From CAYGZM01 sp964354365 (GTDB lineage: Bacteria > Planctomycetota > Phycisphaerae > Sedimentisphaerales > Anaerobacaceae): a DNA stretch of 64,000 nucleotides. The notes below the pieces were generated by a model. That model saw only the letters and a program-made list of their open reading frames with translations, did not search any database and had not been told where the DNA came from. The DNA lies in NCBI GenBank assembly GCA_964354365.1, contig CAYGZM010000003.1, positions 1 through 64,000 on the forward strand, read 5' to 3'. The position numbers were made by a program, and so were the translations under genes. How positions within the stretch are numbered: position 1 is the stretch's first letter; every line of letters begins with the position of its first letter. Positions 1 to 8,048 of this stretch are shown here, piece by piece.

Positions 1-890
1 ATGCCTCTGTCCATCACCCATACCCTGCGGGCCTTGCCATACATCGATTCTATCTTGTTAAGAAAGAAACGTAATGTGGTCTTATCCAGAGTATTGCCCG
101 GCAGTACTTCATAGCCCACCGGAAACCCTTCCGGCGTAACAATGAGCGCTATTACCACCTGCCTGCAATCAGAGCGTTTATCTCTGCTGTAGCCGAAGGT
201 CGCCTTGGGATTCTGCTCAGATAAACCTTCAAAGTAGGTGCTGGTCAGGTCGTACAACAGCACGTCAAATTCAATGCCAAACATACCCTCCCATTGGGTC
301 TTGAGATGTTTGCACAAATCTTCTTTATGCCTGAGTATTCTGTCTAAACAACGATACAGCCGGTCTTTGGATGCTATCCGATAATCGGTATTGAGCAGGG
401 CATCCATTGCGGTTTTGTCAAACCATTGCCGGTGGCCATAAAATTCACTGCCCGGACGAGTGAGGCGATTTACCACCAGCAGCTTGAGCACCTTTGACCA
501 CGGAATATCCGAACGTGAATCATCAATACGCTCCGGCCAAAACTCGTCAAGTCCGAGCTTTTGCCAAAGCTCACAGGCCAGCCAGCAATCACCGAACGAG
601 CGAGGTCGATACAACTGCATCTGTGAAAGCTTTACCTTTATCGAATCGATGTCGCATTCCGGCAGATCGGCCGCATCGGCAAAGAGTAATTTTTGTTGTA
701 TTGTGCCTGCGTCTTCGTCAAAGACCTCCAACGTCTTGCACCATGTGTCTTGTTGAGACGAGGTTATTTCACCCAGATACAGAACTGTCCGCTGAACTGT
801 TGTGCCGCCGGCACATCTGCGATTCTCGACGATGCTGAAATACTGATGCCATTTGCCATTCTTTTTGCGTTTGTAACTTCTAAGAAACAT
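1..890 (-). CDS. IS1634-family transposase, 3' end beyond window
   Basis: The minus strand reads open from an ATG at 890 to the window edge, about 296 codons, so the C-terminus is missing. The N-terminus (MFLRSYKRKKNGKWHQYF) is the usual beta-rich start of this family. Further on, DLTSTYFEGL and GYSRDKRSDCRQ are the catalytic-core motifs of IS1634/DDE transposases. The same motifs occur in the transposase at 40559-42232 (DVTSTYFEGL, GYSRDKRSDCKQ), so the two are relatives but clearly diverged. No stop or frameshift is visible in the part present, so this copy may be intact. Its left boundary probably lies between 891 and about 940, next to the end of the NTPase-HEAT gene; no terminal repeat could be assigned. 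Confidence 0.88.
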   Translation of the reverse strand, partial: MFLRSYKRKKNGKWHQYFSIVENRRCAGGTTVQRTVLYLGEITSSQQDTWCKTLEVFDEDAGTIQQKLLFADAADLPECDIDSIKVKLSQMQLYRPRSFGDCWLACELWQKLGLDEFWPERIDDSRSDIPWSKVLKLLVVNRLTRPGSEFYGHRQWFDKTAMDALLNTDYRIASKDRLYRCLDRILRHKEDLCKHLKTQWEGMFGIEFDVLLYDLTSTYFEGLSEQNPKATFGYSRDKRSDCRQVVIALIVTPEGFPVGYEVLPGNTLDKTTLRFFLNKIESMYGKARRVWVMDRG

Positions 891-937
891 GCTGTCAGTT
901 TCACATCAGCAAAATGGCTTTGCAACAGAGTAGGTCT

Positions 938-1882
938 TCACCATGCAGGGTTTGAGAGCTTTTTGTGGGATATTGAAAAGCTATAAGGGAAAATATCTTG
1001 AAAAAACGCAGCTTCACCGCCTAACTGCGAAAGTTGGGCTAATGCATCGCGTGTGCAACGAAAGCAAAGAAGTGCTTTGTCCAATAGACTCATTCTAACT
1101 TGTCCACTTGGATCGCCAGCGAGTTGTTTGGCCAGAGTATCAACATTTGGCAGGTGGCTATGCTCAATGTTGTACCCTACGGCCATGGCAGCTGTCTGTC
1201 TGGCCCGCCAGCCTGGGCTCTTCGCAATTGAGCTAAGAACCTCGGTCAACTCTGCAGAACCATCATAAATGAGTACTGCAATTTGATATCCCAGCCTGTC
1301 TCGCACTTCTTTCTTGGCATCGCCGGCCAAAACTTTGACCAGTTCCCTTGCGGCATCTGAGTTTCGTCGTGCCAGATCACGGAGTGTCTGGGCGGCGGCC
1401 TGTCGCAAATCGGCATCACGACTTCTAGCGAACGTTTTGATCGCGCTTTGAAGCATGTCCCATCTGGGGTAATCGTCGAGCGTAGTCAATACCAGCAGGG
1501 CCACCTGTTTGTAGCGGGGTTCCATGGACAGATACTTCTCAGCTAACTGCACGAAGAACTCGCTCTTTCTGCACAGTCTGCCTAAACTACGTCCAAAACA
1601 CTCCGAAGCAGTGAAACTCCAATACTTGTCCCTTTCTATTACCGTTGTCAACAGCACGCGCGCCCTTTCTGGATTAGAGTCCCCGATCTCACCCAGAGCG
1701 CTTGCTACCCATACCTCCGCTCCCTCGGGGAGACTACCCAGGATTTCCCACGACTCATAAGATTTTAATCGGAACTCCTCGATCGCCTCGCAAACCAGTT
1801 TCTGCCCCTCCTCGCCCAATGCAATGAGCGCCCGGAAGAGTTGCCACCTAAGATTTGCATCAACCGTCCCAGCGAAAAACAC
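938..1882 (-). CDS. HEAT-repeat C-terminal part of a split STAND-like NTPase
   Basis: This 314-residue reading frame consists of alpha-helical repeats of HEAT type (for example ADLRQAAAQTLRDLARR and WRARQTAAMAVGYNIEH) and has no catalytic motif. It opens at a GTG that falls inside the terminal inverted repeat of a small inserted element (1881-2036). Removing 150 bp between the two ACTAGT copies fuses it in frame to the NTPase at 2015-3694, giving a single 868-residue protein. So this is seen as the C-terminal half of an interrupted gene. The stop at 938 lies very close to the transposase gene, so the last few residues may be insertion-derived. Whether the fragment is translated on its own is unknown. 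Confidence 0.7.
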   Translation of the reverse strand: MFFAGTVDANLRWQLFRALIALGEEGQKLVCEAIEEFRLKSYESWEILGSLPEGAEVWVASALGEIGDSNPERARVLLTTVIERDKYWSFTASECFGRSLGRLCRKSEFFVQLAEKYLSMEPRYKQVALLVLTTLDDYPRWDMLQSAIKTFARSRDADLRQAAAQTLRDLARRNSDAARELVKVLAGDAKKEVRDRLGYQIAVLIYDGSAELTEVLSSIAKSPGWRARQTAAMAVGYNIEHSHLPNVDTLAKQLAGDPSGQVRMSLLDKALLCFRCTRDALAQLSQLGGEAAFFQDIFPYSFSISHKKLSNPAW

Positions 1883-2036
1883 TAGTACCCCGTAACAATC
1901 GAAACTGTGGGCATCATCGTGAGGCGCTTCGGCACCGGAACAGCCTCTACCTTCGAGGGGTAGGAGATTGCCACGTCGGCCTTCGGCCTCCTCGCAATGA
2001 CGAGGGCCACAAAATCAAGTGTTACGGGGTACTAGT
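1881..2036. mobile_element. MITE-like element with 17-bp terminal inverted repeats
   Basis: The ends are ACTAGTACCCCGTAACA (1881-1897) and its exact reverse complement (2020-2036). Similarity continues imperfectly for about 12 more bases. ACTAGT is itself a palindrome and stands at both ends, so it could be a 6-bp target duplication or part of the repeat. The interior has no ORF but contains a REP-like segment at 1964-2001. The element interrupts the NTPase-HEAT gene. Removal of one 150-bp period restores an uninterrupted frame, which is strong evidence that it inserted recently as a unit. Confidence 0.82.
1964..2001 (+). repeat. REP-like half palindrome inside the MITE
   Basis: The 38-base segment starts GAGATTGCCACG and ends CTCGCAATGAC. 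It matches the right arm of the palindromic repeat at 26752-26789 with only a few differences, and shares both ends with the shorter copy at 58099-58126. It is non-coding. Confidence 0.75.
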
Positions 2037-3694
2037 GCATCATGAAGATTTGAGAAGTCTTCACCTTCAGACACCAACTTGCTCACATCTTTGAGGACGG
2101 CTGTTTGGTCTTTTAGGAGCGTTCTTGCGAGGGCGTACTCCAGCAATCGCTCATGACCAAAGCTGTATTTGCGTTCATATGTACTCTCCGAAAGATTCAA
2201 GACACCCGTGTCGATAAGGTGGTGTAACCGCTCCGCCGAATAGTACCGCAGGTAACGAGCCTTGTCCTCGGTGATTTCCGCCGTCTGTTGCCGCCTCATG
2301 ACAGATGATAACTCAAGCGCCAGATCTTCCGTCTCCCCCGGACCCAACGAGACCATCATTCTCCAATAGTCATCCCATAACTCGCGGACATTCGTGTGTT
2401 CCGGCACCTGCTTTCCCGACCAGATTTGGGTGACAAGCTTCAACAACAGCGGCCTTCGGCATGCTTCATGCTGATCGTAGCACAGAGAACCTGTGAACGC
2501 CATTCTCTGTCTGTATCTCTCCTGGGCCTCTTCAAATTCGTCCTTCTCGAAATCCTCCAAAGTCATGGTCTTGGCGGATATCTCACCTGGAATTGACTCG
2601 GCCCGGGTGTCTACATTGGGCACATAGAGGTTCTGGCGGGGCAACTGCACCTGCGCAGAACGCACAAGGGATTCCCAAGATGGTGTTCTGCAACTGACGC
2701 AGAGCTTGATCGCCGGGTAGAGTGCCCCCCACCGAACCGATATGTCCGCCAGTTCTTGTAATACGGGCACAGGATTGGAGAACTCATTTGCAGCATCCAC
2801 GAAGAGCACAAATGTTCTCTTGTTCTCATTCGTCAGATGGTGAACGTAACCAGTCAGATCCGGCATGTCGGTACCCCTGTGCCATAGTGACTCCAAGTGC
2901 TTGTCGACTTCTTGTTTTAGAGAGAAACATCCTGTCCGATATAGGTCACCGCTGAAGAACAGACATGGACCGGACACCTCAGCCAGATGACACATCAGAT
3001 TCGTCTTCCCGGTTCCCGCCTTACCTGTAAGGAGAAACAAGTTCTGAGGGGACCTCAAGAAGCCTTCGAACTGGAGTTCCGTTTCTTTGCGACTGATATA
3101 CAGCTGAGAATCATACTTGTGCGCCAGCCGCGAAATCGTGCCCTGAACAACATCTCTGCAATAGTCTACGAATTGCCTCCAATCTCGCCCGATATTTCGA
3201 TGGTCGTATGGATGAAGCTGTGTCTCCAGCAGGATTTGCACTTCGGGCCTATCACCAAGCCGATACTGTGCATTTATACCTGATCCCTGCCATTTGAAGA
3301 CAGCCCATAGGATTCTTTGGGCCCACGTGTCGCCTATGTCTTTCCCGTCTGCATCCATTACATTCCAGTAACCAGTCTTGGGAAGACGGAATTTCTGAGC
3401 CCAGCACGTGTGAAAGGAACTCAGCTTTTCGATCGCGCCATACAATTTTGCCTCTGTTGGGCTGCCAAGAAGAATCTTTCTTCTTCTTCGGAGGACCTCT
3501 TCAATAAATCCGGCTACTTCAGATGAATCTACTGCTTGTCCGTTAGAAGCTTTTTGCTTCTCTGCGACCAGTTCAACAAGGTCATAGTAAGCCCGACGCT
3601 TAGGCCAAAGCACATACGTCTCGCCTTTTTCTCCGGTGACTTCAAGACACCCTTTCGACGGAACTAGTCGTATGATCACGGCCTTCGTAAACAT
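2015..3694 (-). CDS. STAND/NACHT-like P-loop NTPase, truncated by element insertion
   Basis: This is a 559-residue protein with a Walker A motif GKAGTGKT near residue 230 and a Walker B-like FVLFVDAANEF near residue 300. A downstream region rich in charged helices fits the STAND/NACHT class of signalling NTPases. Residues 1-200 are unrecognised; such proteins usually carry an effector or adaptor domain there. The last five residues come from the inserted element at 1881-2036. The natural continuation is the HEAT-repeat frame at 938-1882, so the gene is broken. Multi-domain NTPases with helical-repeat sensors are common in prokaryotic immunity, and that role is an inference from architecture and island context. 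Start: ATG at 3694. Confidence 0.72.
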   Translation of the reverse strand: MFTKAVIIRLVPSKGCLEVTGEKGETYVLWPKRRAYYDLVELVAEKQKASNGQAVDSSEVAGFIEEVLRRRRKILLGSPTEAKLYGAIEKLSSFHTCWAQKFRLPKTGYWNVMDADGKDIGDTWAQRILWAVFKWQGSGINAQYRLGDRPEVQILLETQLHPYDHRNIGRDWRQFVDYCRDVVQGTISRLAHKYDSQLYISRKETELQFEGFLRSPQNLFLLTGKAGTGKTNLMCHLAEVSGPCLFFSGDLYRTGCFSLKQEVDKHLESLWHRGTDMPDLTGYVHHLTNENKRTFVLFVDAANEFSNPVPVLQELADISVRWGALYPAIKLCVSCRTPSWESLVRSAQVQLPRQNLYVPNVDTRAESIPGEISAKTMTLEDFEKDEFEEAQERYRQRMAFTGSLCYDQHEACRRPLLLKLVTQIWSGKQVPEHTNVRELWDDYWRMMVSLGPGETEDLALELSSVMRRQQTAEITEDKARYLRYYSAERLHHLIDTGVLNLSESTYERKYSFGHERLLEYALARTLLKDQTAVLKDVSKLVSEGEDFSNLHDALVPRNT

Positions 3695-3815
3695 ATCTGG
3701 CTTTCTTTGTCAAGTATGGTCCTGGATGTCATATATAGTAGCATTCTCTCTCAAGAATGGAAACCTTTTGCGCAGTCTGAGCGATACATCGTTAATTGAA
3801 CCGTTTGCCGCCATG

Positions 3816-4160
3816 TTAGACTGAGAGACTGCCTGCTACATCCTCTCTGGCCAAACATGTGTTGAATCTGTACCTCACACTCACAGTTGCCTCCGCATAA
3901 TGGTATACATATAGGCCACAATAGTATTCATTTTCCTGTATTTTCTGGTGGAAAGCATCCCAGTCTAAGAAGCTGCCAGCACGACTCAGGTAGCTGTGCA
4001 TCTCTTTGGCTGGCGAGGCGACCATGGGATCATCGCCCCATTTCTTGAGAAACTCGTCTGCCGAAAACCAGGCACCCAGTTGATCTGATTCATATCTTCT
4101 CCCACCGGCACCTAAGTACTTCGTCATACTCACCCGTGTGTCGAAAAACACCTTCATCAT
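3816..4160 (-). CDS. hypothetical protein
   Basis: A frame of about 114 residues starts at the ATG pair MMKVFFDTRVSMTKYLG; a TTG 12 bases upstream is possible but less likely. No domain is recognised and there is no signal peptide or membrane segment. The sequence is mixed and moderately aromatic (ENEYYCGLYVYHYAEATVSVRYRF), which looks like a real folded beta-containing protein. It lies 121 bases upstream of the NTPase gene in the same orientation and may share its transcript. A partner role with the NTPase is possible but unsupported. Confidence 0.5.
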   Translation of the reverse strand: MMKVFFDTRVSMTKYLGAGGRRYESDQLGAWFSADEFLKKWGDDPMVASPAKEMHSYLSRAGSFLDWDAFHQKIQENEYYCGLYVYHYAEATVSVRYRFNTCLAREDVAGSLSV

Positions 4161-4509
4161 CAGATGCGTCAAGCGCTTTTCTAAGTTTTAACTTCTTTTA
4201 ACCACATCTCTGCCGAAATGTTCTCTTCTCCACCAGCCTCTTCGCTCGCACACTCTGGAACGCTTAACCGGTCTTAACTAGGGTATATGCGTTTCTATGC
4301 TCCGCAAGCTTTATAAAGATTGCGGTTTATACTACTCATTGATGACAACAAACAACTTACACATTTTGGGTAAAGCTGAAGGTGAGGCCGAGAACCGGGT
4401 CTCCATAGCACCGCCTGGTGCTGTTGTGGCCTTTTGGCAATACATGAGACTTCGTGGAATAGGTCGGATCGATGTTGGCAAACCAGCGAATTGAATTAGG
4501 GGGTCACAG
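4161..4509. other. divergent intergenic region, no confident gene
   Basis: This stretch separates the leftward NTPase-side genes from the rightward eight-gene cassette, so promoters for both directions are expected here. No convincing sigma-70 pair was found. A 65-codon frame at 4297-4494 (+) exists but has no family match and no clear ribosome binding site, so it is not called. The last bases (AGGGGGT) serve as the Shine-Dalgarno for the gene at 4510. Confidence 0.5.
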
Positions 4510-5403
4510 ATGAACAAAGTAAATACTGAAAGTCGTTGCTATTCTGCAGGTCGTAATGAAGCGAACACGGGTCGGACATCTGGGGCCCATGATGATCTTG
4601 AACTGGGGCGGATGGCGGTTACACTTCCACATCCTGGTCGTCTCGATGTTTACGACAAGTACAACGGAAGCAGGGGCACTGCCTTCATCTCCTATAGGGA
4701 CGGTGGACGTTACGGCGTAACAAGAGGCGTCATGGAAAGCTTTGAGGTCCTGGGGAGTTACGAAGGCTGGGGGTATCCGAACCACTCGCGGACCGCAATT
4801 TTCAGGTTTGTGGCCGGGGATCTCGCAAGGATGCCGGAGAGCCTCGTCGTGATTCTTACAGCAGAAGGGGACGTAGGTCTGCCGCCTTCACTCAGGGTAC
4901 AAGGAGAACACACAGACGGTACATTTGTCGCCTTCTATGCACGGCCTGTGAAGAACGGTAAGGCCGGGCAAACAAGATGGGTGGCAACGGATATCTTTCC
5001 TATCGACGGTTATCATCTGCTCCTTGTGGCCAGGCTGATTGGAAGCGATCGGTTGACGTTTCCCGACCATAACGAGGTGGTCAGGCTCTTTCTTGACGGC
5101 CTGTCAGGCTCGCGTGAATTCGACAGGAGCGACCAGAACTTGCTTGAGTCGGCGCTTGCGTTTCTTGCCACCAATTCAAGCGTGCCTGGCGAATTTCAGA
5201 CGCTCGCGCGGGTTGAGCGGACGAGACTCTCTTGGGCAGCAGCCGATCCTATTCCTTCGGTAACTACGCCTCATTCTCCGACGGGCACGTCCAGAGGGCG
5301 CAACACGCGAGATGGAGAACGCAAAACCACAGGATCAGGATGCCGCAAGGCCGGTGTTGTTGTGGATTTAGTGCACGTAGATTTGCGTATTGATAAGGAG
5401 TAA
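4510..5403 (+). CDS. first cassette gene, unknown protein
   Basis: The 297-residue protein has no recognised family. Residues 40-190 look like a globular beta-rich domain (DVYDKYNGSRGTAFISYRD, VVILTAEGDVGLPPSLRV). Residues 195-240 look helical, and the C-terminal 60 residues are basic and Ser/Thr/Gly-rich, probably disordered. There is no signal peptide, so it is likely cytoplasmic. The start ATG at 4510 is preceded by AGGGGGT. The next gene begins 3 bases after its stop, with its Shine-Dalgarno (AAGGAG) inside this gene's last codons, so the two are tightly coupled. It opens the cassette. Confidence 0.7.
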   Translation: MNKVNTESRCYSAGRNEANTGRTSGAHDDLELGRMAVTLPHPGRLDVYDKYNGSRGTAFISYRDGGRYGVTRGVMESFEVLGSYEGWGYPNHSRTAIFRFVAGDLARMPESLVVILTAEGDVGLPPSLRVQGEHTDGTFVAFYARPVKNGKAGQTRWVATDIFPIDGYHLLLVARLIGSDRLTFPDHNEVVRLFLDGLSGSREFDRSDQNLLESALAFLATNSSVPGEFQTLARVERTRLSWAAADPIPSVTTPHSPTGTSRGRNTRDGERKTTGSGCRKAGVVVDLVHVDLRIDKE

Positions 5404-5406
5404 ACG

Positions 5407-5985
5407 GTGGAAAATATACTGGAGCAATGTCTGAGATCATGTACGCCCATCGTGTGGTGCCATACTCCTGAAGAGGATCGCACTGCCCTCCGGGTGCGGA
5501 TCGTATCGGAGAATTTAGGGTATGCCGTTTTCGACTGGACCAACACCGATGCATTCGTCCAGCTCTCGCAAGGTGACCTCCGACCGCCGGGAGACGGCAG
5601 CTGCACCAATATCAACCAGGCGCTCAGAGCGGTCGGAGAATACAGACACTCAAGGGCCGTATTTATTTTCCGGGATTTCGACCTGTTGGCAAATCGCATC
5701 GACCGGGCGCCTGACTACGTCATACTGATACGACAGATAAAGGGCTTGTACAGAACGCTGAAAGCCACTGGTAACGCGGTGGTGTTCATAGCTTCCTCCC
5801 CCTCGATACCCGAAGAACTAAGCGACACTATCAGTTGGATTGAGGCGGCCTTGCCCAACGCCGAGGAACGTCTCGAGATAATCCGACTTTGGATAGGAGC
5901 GCATAGTAAGGATGTGTCGTTTGACCTGGATGAGGAGGCTATCCATCGGCTCGTGGGAACAACGGCGGGTATGACATCCAGATAG
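5407..5985 (+). CDS. Ycf46-like AAA+ ATPase, N-terminal part up to an in-frame amber codon
   Basis: Starting at GTG 5407 behind AAGGAG, this frame gives 192 residues and stops at TAG 5983-5985. It is the N-terminal degenerate P-loop-like region typical of Ycf46-type AAA+ proteins: IVWCHTPEEDRT at the start, FIFRDFDLL at a Walker B-like position, VVFIASSPSIPEEL at a sensor-like position, and the helical lid DEEAIHRLVGTTAGMT. The next codons continue in the same frame into the AAA+ core at 5998-6918. In relatives the two parts are one chain of about 500 residues. The stop may be a nonsense mutation, a sequence error or a readthrough site. Confidence 0.75.
   Translation: MENILEQCLRSCTPIVWCHTPEEDRTALRVRIVSENLGYAVFDWTNTDAFVQLSQGDLRPPGDGSCTNINQALRAVGEYRHSRAVFIFRDFDLLANRIDRAPDYVILIRQIKGLYRTLKATGNAVVFIASSPSIPEELSDTISWIEAALPNAEERLEIIRLWIGAHSKDVSFDLDEEAIHRLVGTTAGMTSR
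5983..5985 (+). other. in-frame TAG splitting the AAA+ gene
   Basis: The codons around it read AGA-TAG-ATC-CAG-AAG, and the same frame stays open from 5407 to 6918 apart from this codon. A single substitution from CAG or GAG would create it. Several nearby genes end with TAG, so general reassignment of TAG is unlikely. Confidence 0.9.
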
Positions 5986-5997
5986 ATCCAGAAGGCC

Positions 5998-6918
5998 TTG
6001 GCACAGTCCGCGGTCAAACGTAAAAAGCTCGGAGAAAACTTGATCGACGATGTCCTGGCAGAAAAGGTATCCGTAGTCAAGAGTACTGAGGTACTCAGCA
6101 TCGTCCAAGTCGAGGAGACGCTTGATGACGTCGGGGGACTCAACGGCATCAAGGAGTTTCTGAGAAAACGGGCGATGGCGTACACCAAGGCAGCAGAAAG
6201 ATATGGGCTGCCAAAACCAAAGGGCATACTTCTTCTGGGCCTGCCCGGCGTCGGCAAGACCCTGATGGCCAAGGCGTCAGCCCACACGCTTCAGATGCCG
6301 CTTTTGGCCCTCGATATAGGCCGGCTACAAGGCTCATTGGTTGGACAAAGTGAGGGACGGATGCGCAAGGCGCTTGGGCTGGCTGAAAGCCAGGCGCCAT
6401 GTGTTCTGTGGGTGGACGAGATAGACAAGGCGTTCGGAAATGTCACCGGCCCGGCCGGTGACAGCGGTGTTCTTCAGCGGCAATTCGGGTTCCTGCTGAA
6501 CTGGATGCAGGAGCACACTGCTCCGGTTTTTATGATTGCCACGGCGAACAGCATTCAGAACCTGCCGCCGGAATTCCTCCGAAAGGGCCGGTTCGATGAG
6601 ATCTTCTTTGTGGATTTGCCCACGGCGGAGGAACGCAGGGCGATTCTGAAGGTCCTGTTACACAAACACGGTCAGAATCCCAAGGGCTTGGTCACGAAAG
6701 ACCTTGTTGAAAGGCTCACGCATTACACTGGTGCTGAGCTTGACTATGTGGTCATCGAGGCCCTGCACGAGGCCTTCTGCGACGATCAAAGGCCGCTCTC
6801 AAACAAGGACCTACTGACAGCGGCGACGAAGATTGTGCCGATTGCCGAGCAAAGGCGGAACGAAATGGAAACCTTGCGTCGATGGGGCAGGGCCAACGCG
6901 AGGCCCGCCTCTCAGTAA
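5998..6918 (+). CDS. Ycf46-like AAA+ ATPase, catalytic part
   Basis: This is the complete AAA+ module: the DDVGGLNGIKEFLRKR entry motif, Walker A GLPGVGKT, Walker B VLWVDEIDK, the sensor-1 region MIATANSIQNLPPE, the arginine-finger box RKGRFDEIFFVDLP and a helical lid with GAELDYVV. The order and spacing match Ycf46-type ATPases found in cyanobacteria, plastids and diverse bacteria. The frame is shared with 5407-5985, and the annotated TTG at 5998 is only the first possible restart after the TAG. The product probably hydrolyses ATP to remodel a partner. The coiled-coil gene starts 29 bases downstream with its own AAGGAG. Confidence 0.85.
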   Translation: MAQSAVKRKKLGENLIDDVLAEKVSVVKSTEVLSIVQVEETLDDVGGLNGIKEFLRKRAMAYTKAAERYGLPKPKGILLLGLPGVGKTLMAKASAHTLQMPLLALDIGRLQGSLVGQSEGRMRKALGLAESQAPCVLWVDEIDKAFGNVTGPAGDSGVLQRQFGFLLNWMQEHTAPVFMIATANSIQNLPPEFLRKGRFDEIFFVDLPTAEERRAILKVLLHKHGQNPKGLVTKDLVERLTHYTGAELDYVVIEALHEAFCDDQRPLSNKDLLTAATKIVPIAEQRRNEMETLRRWGRANARPASQ

Positions 6919-6947
6919 TGTTAACGTTCTTGATAAGGAGATTAGCA

Positions 6948-8048
6948 ATGTCCGGACTGAAAACAGGAAGAATGGAAGTTGTGTACGACCCGACACCCAA
7001 GAGATTGGCAGACTTAGAGTCCGATGCCACCAAGCTTGATGCGTGGCTCGAAAGGAACGGTTCCTTCATTAGACGCCACCTCGGTGAGGAGGCGTTGAAG
7101 GCCGCGCAGGAAGCCCGCAGGAGGGTCGACGAGTGCATCGATGCCTATGACCCTGATGCAGGTTTCGACTGCTATGGGGATGCTTGGCGTTTGTTCCGGG
7201 AACTCTATCCGCAAGCCCAGGATGCGAAGGAACAGGAGCGACGCCAGCAACAACGAAGACACCAGAAGGCAGCGGCGCAGTTGTTGTCGGAATGCAGACA
7301 GCTCCTGGAGGACCCCAACAACCAGAGGTTACTTCATCGCTGGGCCCCGAAGGAACTGCACGAGCTACGTTCTTCTCTGCGGGCCATGGACGCGGGAGCA
7401 CCGCATCAAAGACAGCAGAAGGCAAAGGCCTGGCAAGAGCGATTCGATCAGGTACTCCTGGCATCAAGAACGGCGGCAACACAGAACGTCAAGGCAATCC
7501 AAGAGTACCTTCCGAGACTCATGGCAGTCTCTGCAAAGTTGAGCGGTCTTAACGTAGGTCTGTTGGCAGATGCCGAGTCGTTTCATGCCCAGAAGTCTCA
7601 ACTGCAAGAGCAAGCGGAGGACGCCCTGGAGAACGAAGAGCTTCAGGTTCTGATTGATGCCATAGACGCTCTGGATGAGTTGGCAGCAGTCTATGACCAG
7701 AAAGTCAGAGCTGCCGCTTTTGAGAAGAAGAAAGACACTCTGGAAAAGGCATTGCGTGCCTGCGGGTACTCTGTGATCCTGCGAACGCAACCCGATGGCA
7801 CCGTCGTTTTCCAAGCCAGCTCTTTTCCCTTCAAGTCCGTAAGCGTAGAGATGAGCCCAGAAACCAATGAGATGAAGCTCGATGTCAATGACGAGCGTGG
7901 CAAGCACTGTGTTGAGGATGTGAAGGGCCTTCAGGCCGAGCTGTGCCGTCAAGGAGTGGTGATGACGATTACCGACTGGGGCAAAGGCAGTCCCCAAGGC
8001 GTTTATCAGCACACGAGCCAGAATCTATCAGTGGGAGGTGCCATATGA
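6948..8048 (+). CDS. coiled-coil cassette protein
   Basis: The protein has 366 residues from ATG 6948, which sits 7 bases after AAGGAG; an in-frame upstream start at 6882 would overlap the ATPase and has no such signal. Residues 20-260 are rich in Glu, Gln, Arg, Ala and Leu with heptad-like character (KEQERRQQQRRHQKAAAQLL). The last 90 residues form a compact alpha/beta segment (GYSVILRTQPDGTVVF, KSVSVEMSPETNEMKLDV). There is no signal peptide. Its stop overlaps the next start (ATGA at 8045), so it is translationally coupled to the radical SAM gene. It may be the scaffold or substrate of the AAA+ ATPase, which is inference. Confidence 0.7.
   Translation: MSGLKTGRMEVVYDPTPKRLADLESDATKLDAWLERNGSFIRRHLGEEALKAAQEARRRVDECIDAYDPDAGFDCYGDAWRLFRELYPQAQDAKEQERRQQQRRHQKAAAQLLSECRQLLEDPNNQRLLHRWAPKELHELRSSLRAMDAGAPHQRQQKAKAWQERFDQVLLASRTAATQNVKAIQEYLPRLMAVSAKLSGLNVGLLADAESFHAQKSQLQEQAEDALENEELQVLIDAIDALDELAAVYDQKVRAAAFEKKKDTLEKALRACGYSVILRTQPDGTVVFQASSFPFKSVSVEMSPETNEMKLDVNDERGKHCVEDVKGLQAELCRQGVVMTITDWGKGSPQGVYQHTSQNLSVGGAI

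Noticed and set aside
4297..4494. 65-codon ORF between divergent genes
   Set aside because: No family resemblance and no ribosome binding site; it lies where promoters are expected.
5983..5985. TAG read as a sense codon (recoding such as pyrrolysine)
   Set aside because: Other genes here, for example argC and the PIN gene, end with TAG and no recoding signal is seen; a point mutation is simpler.
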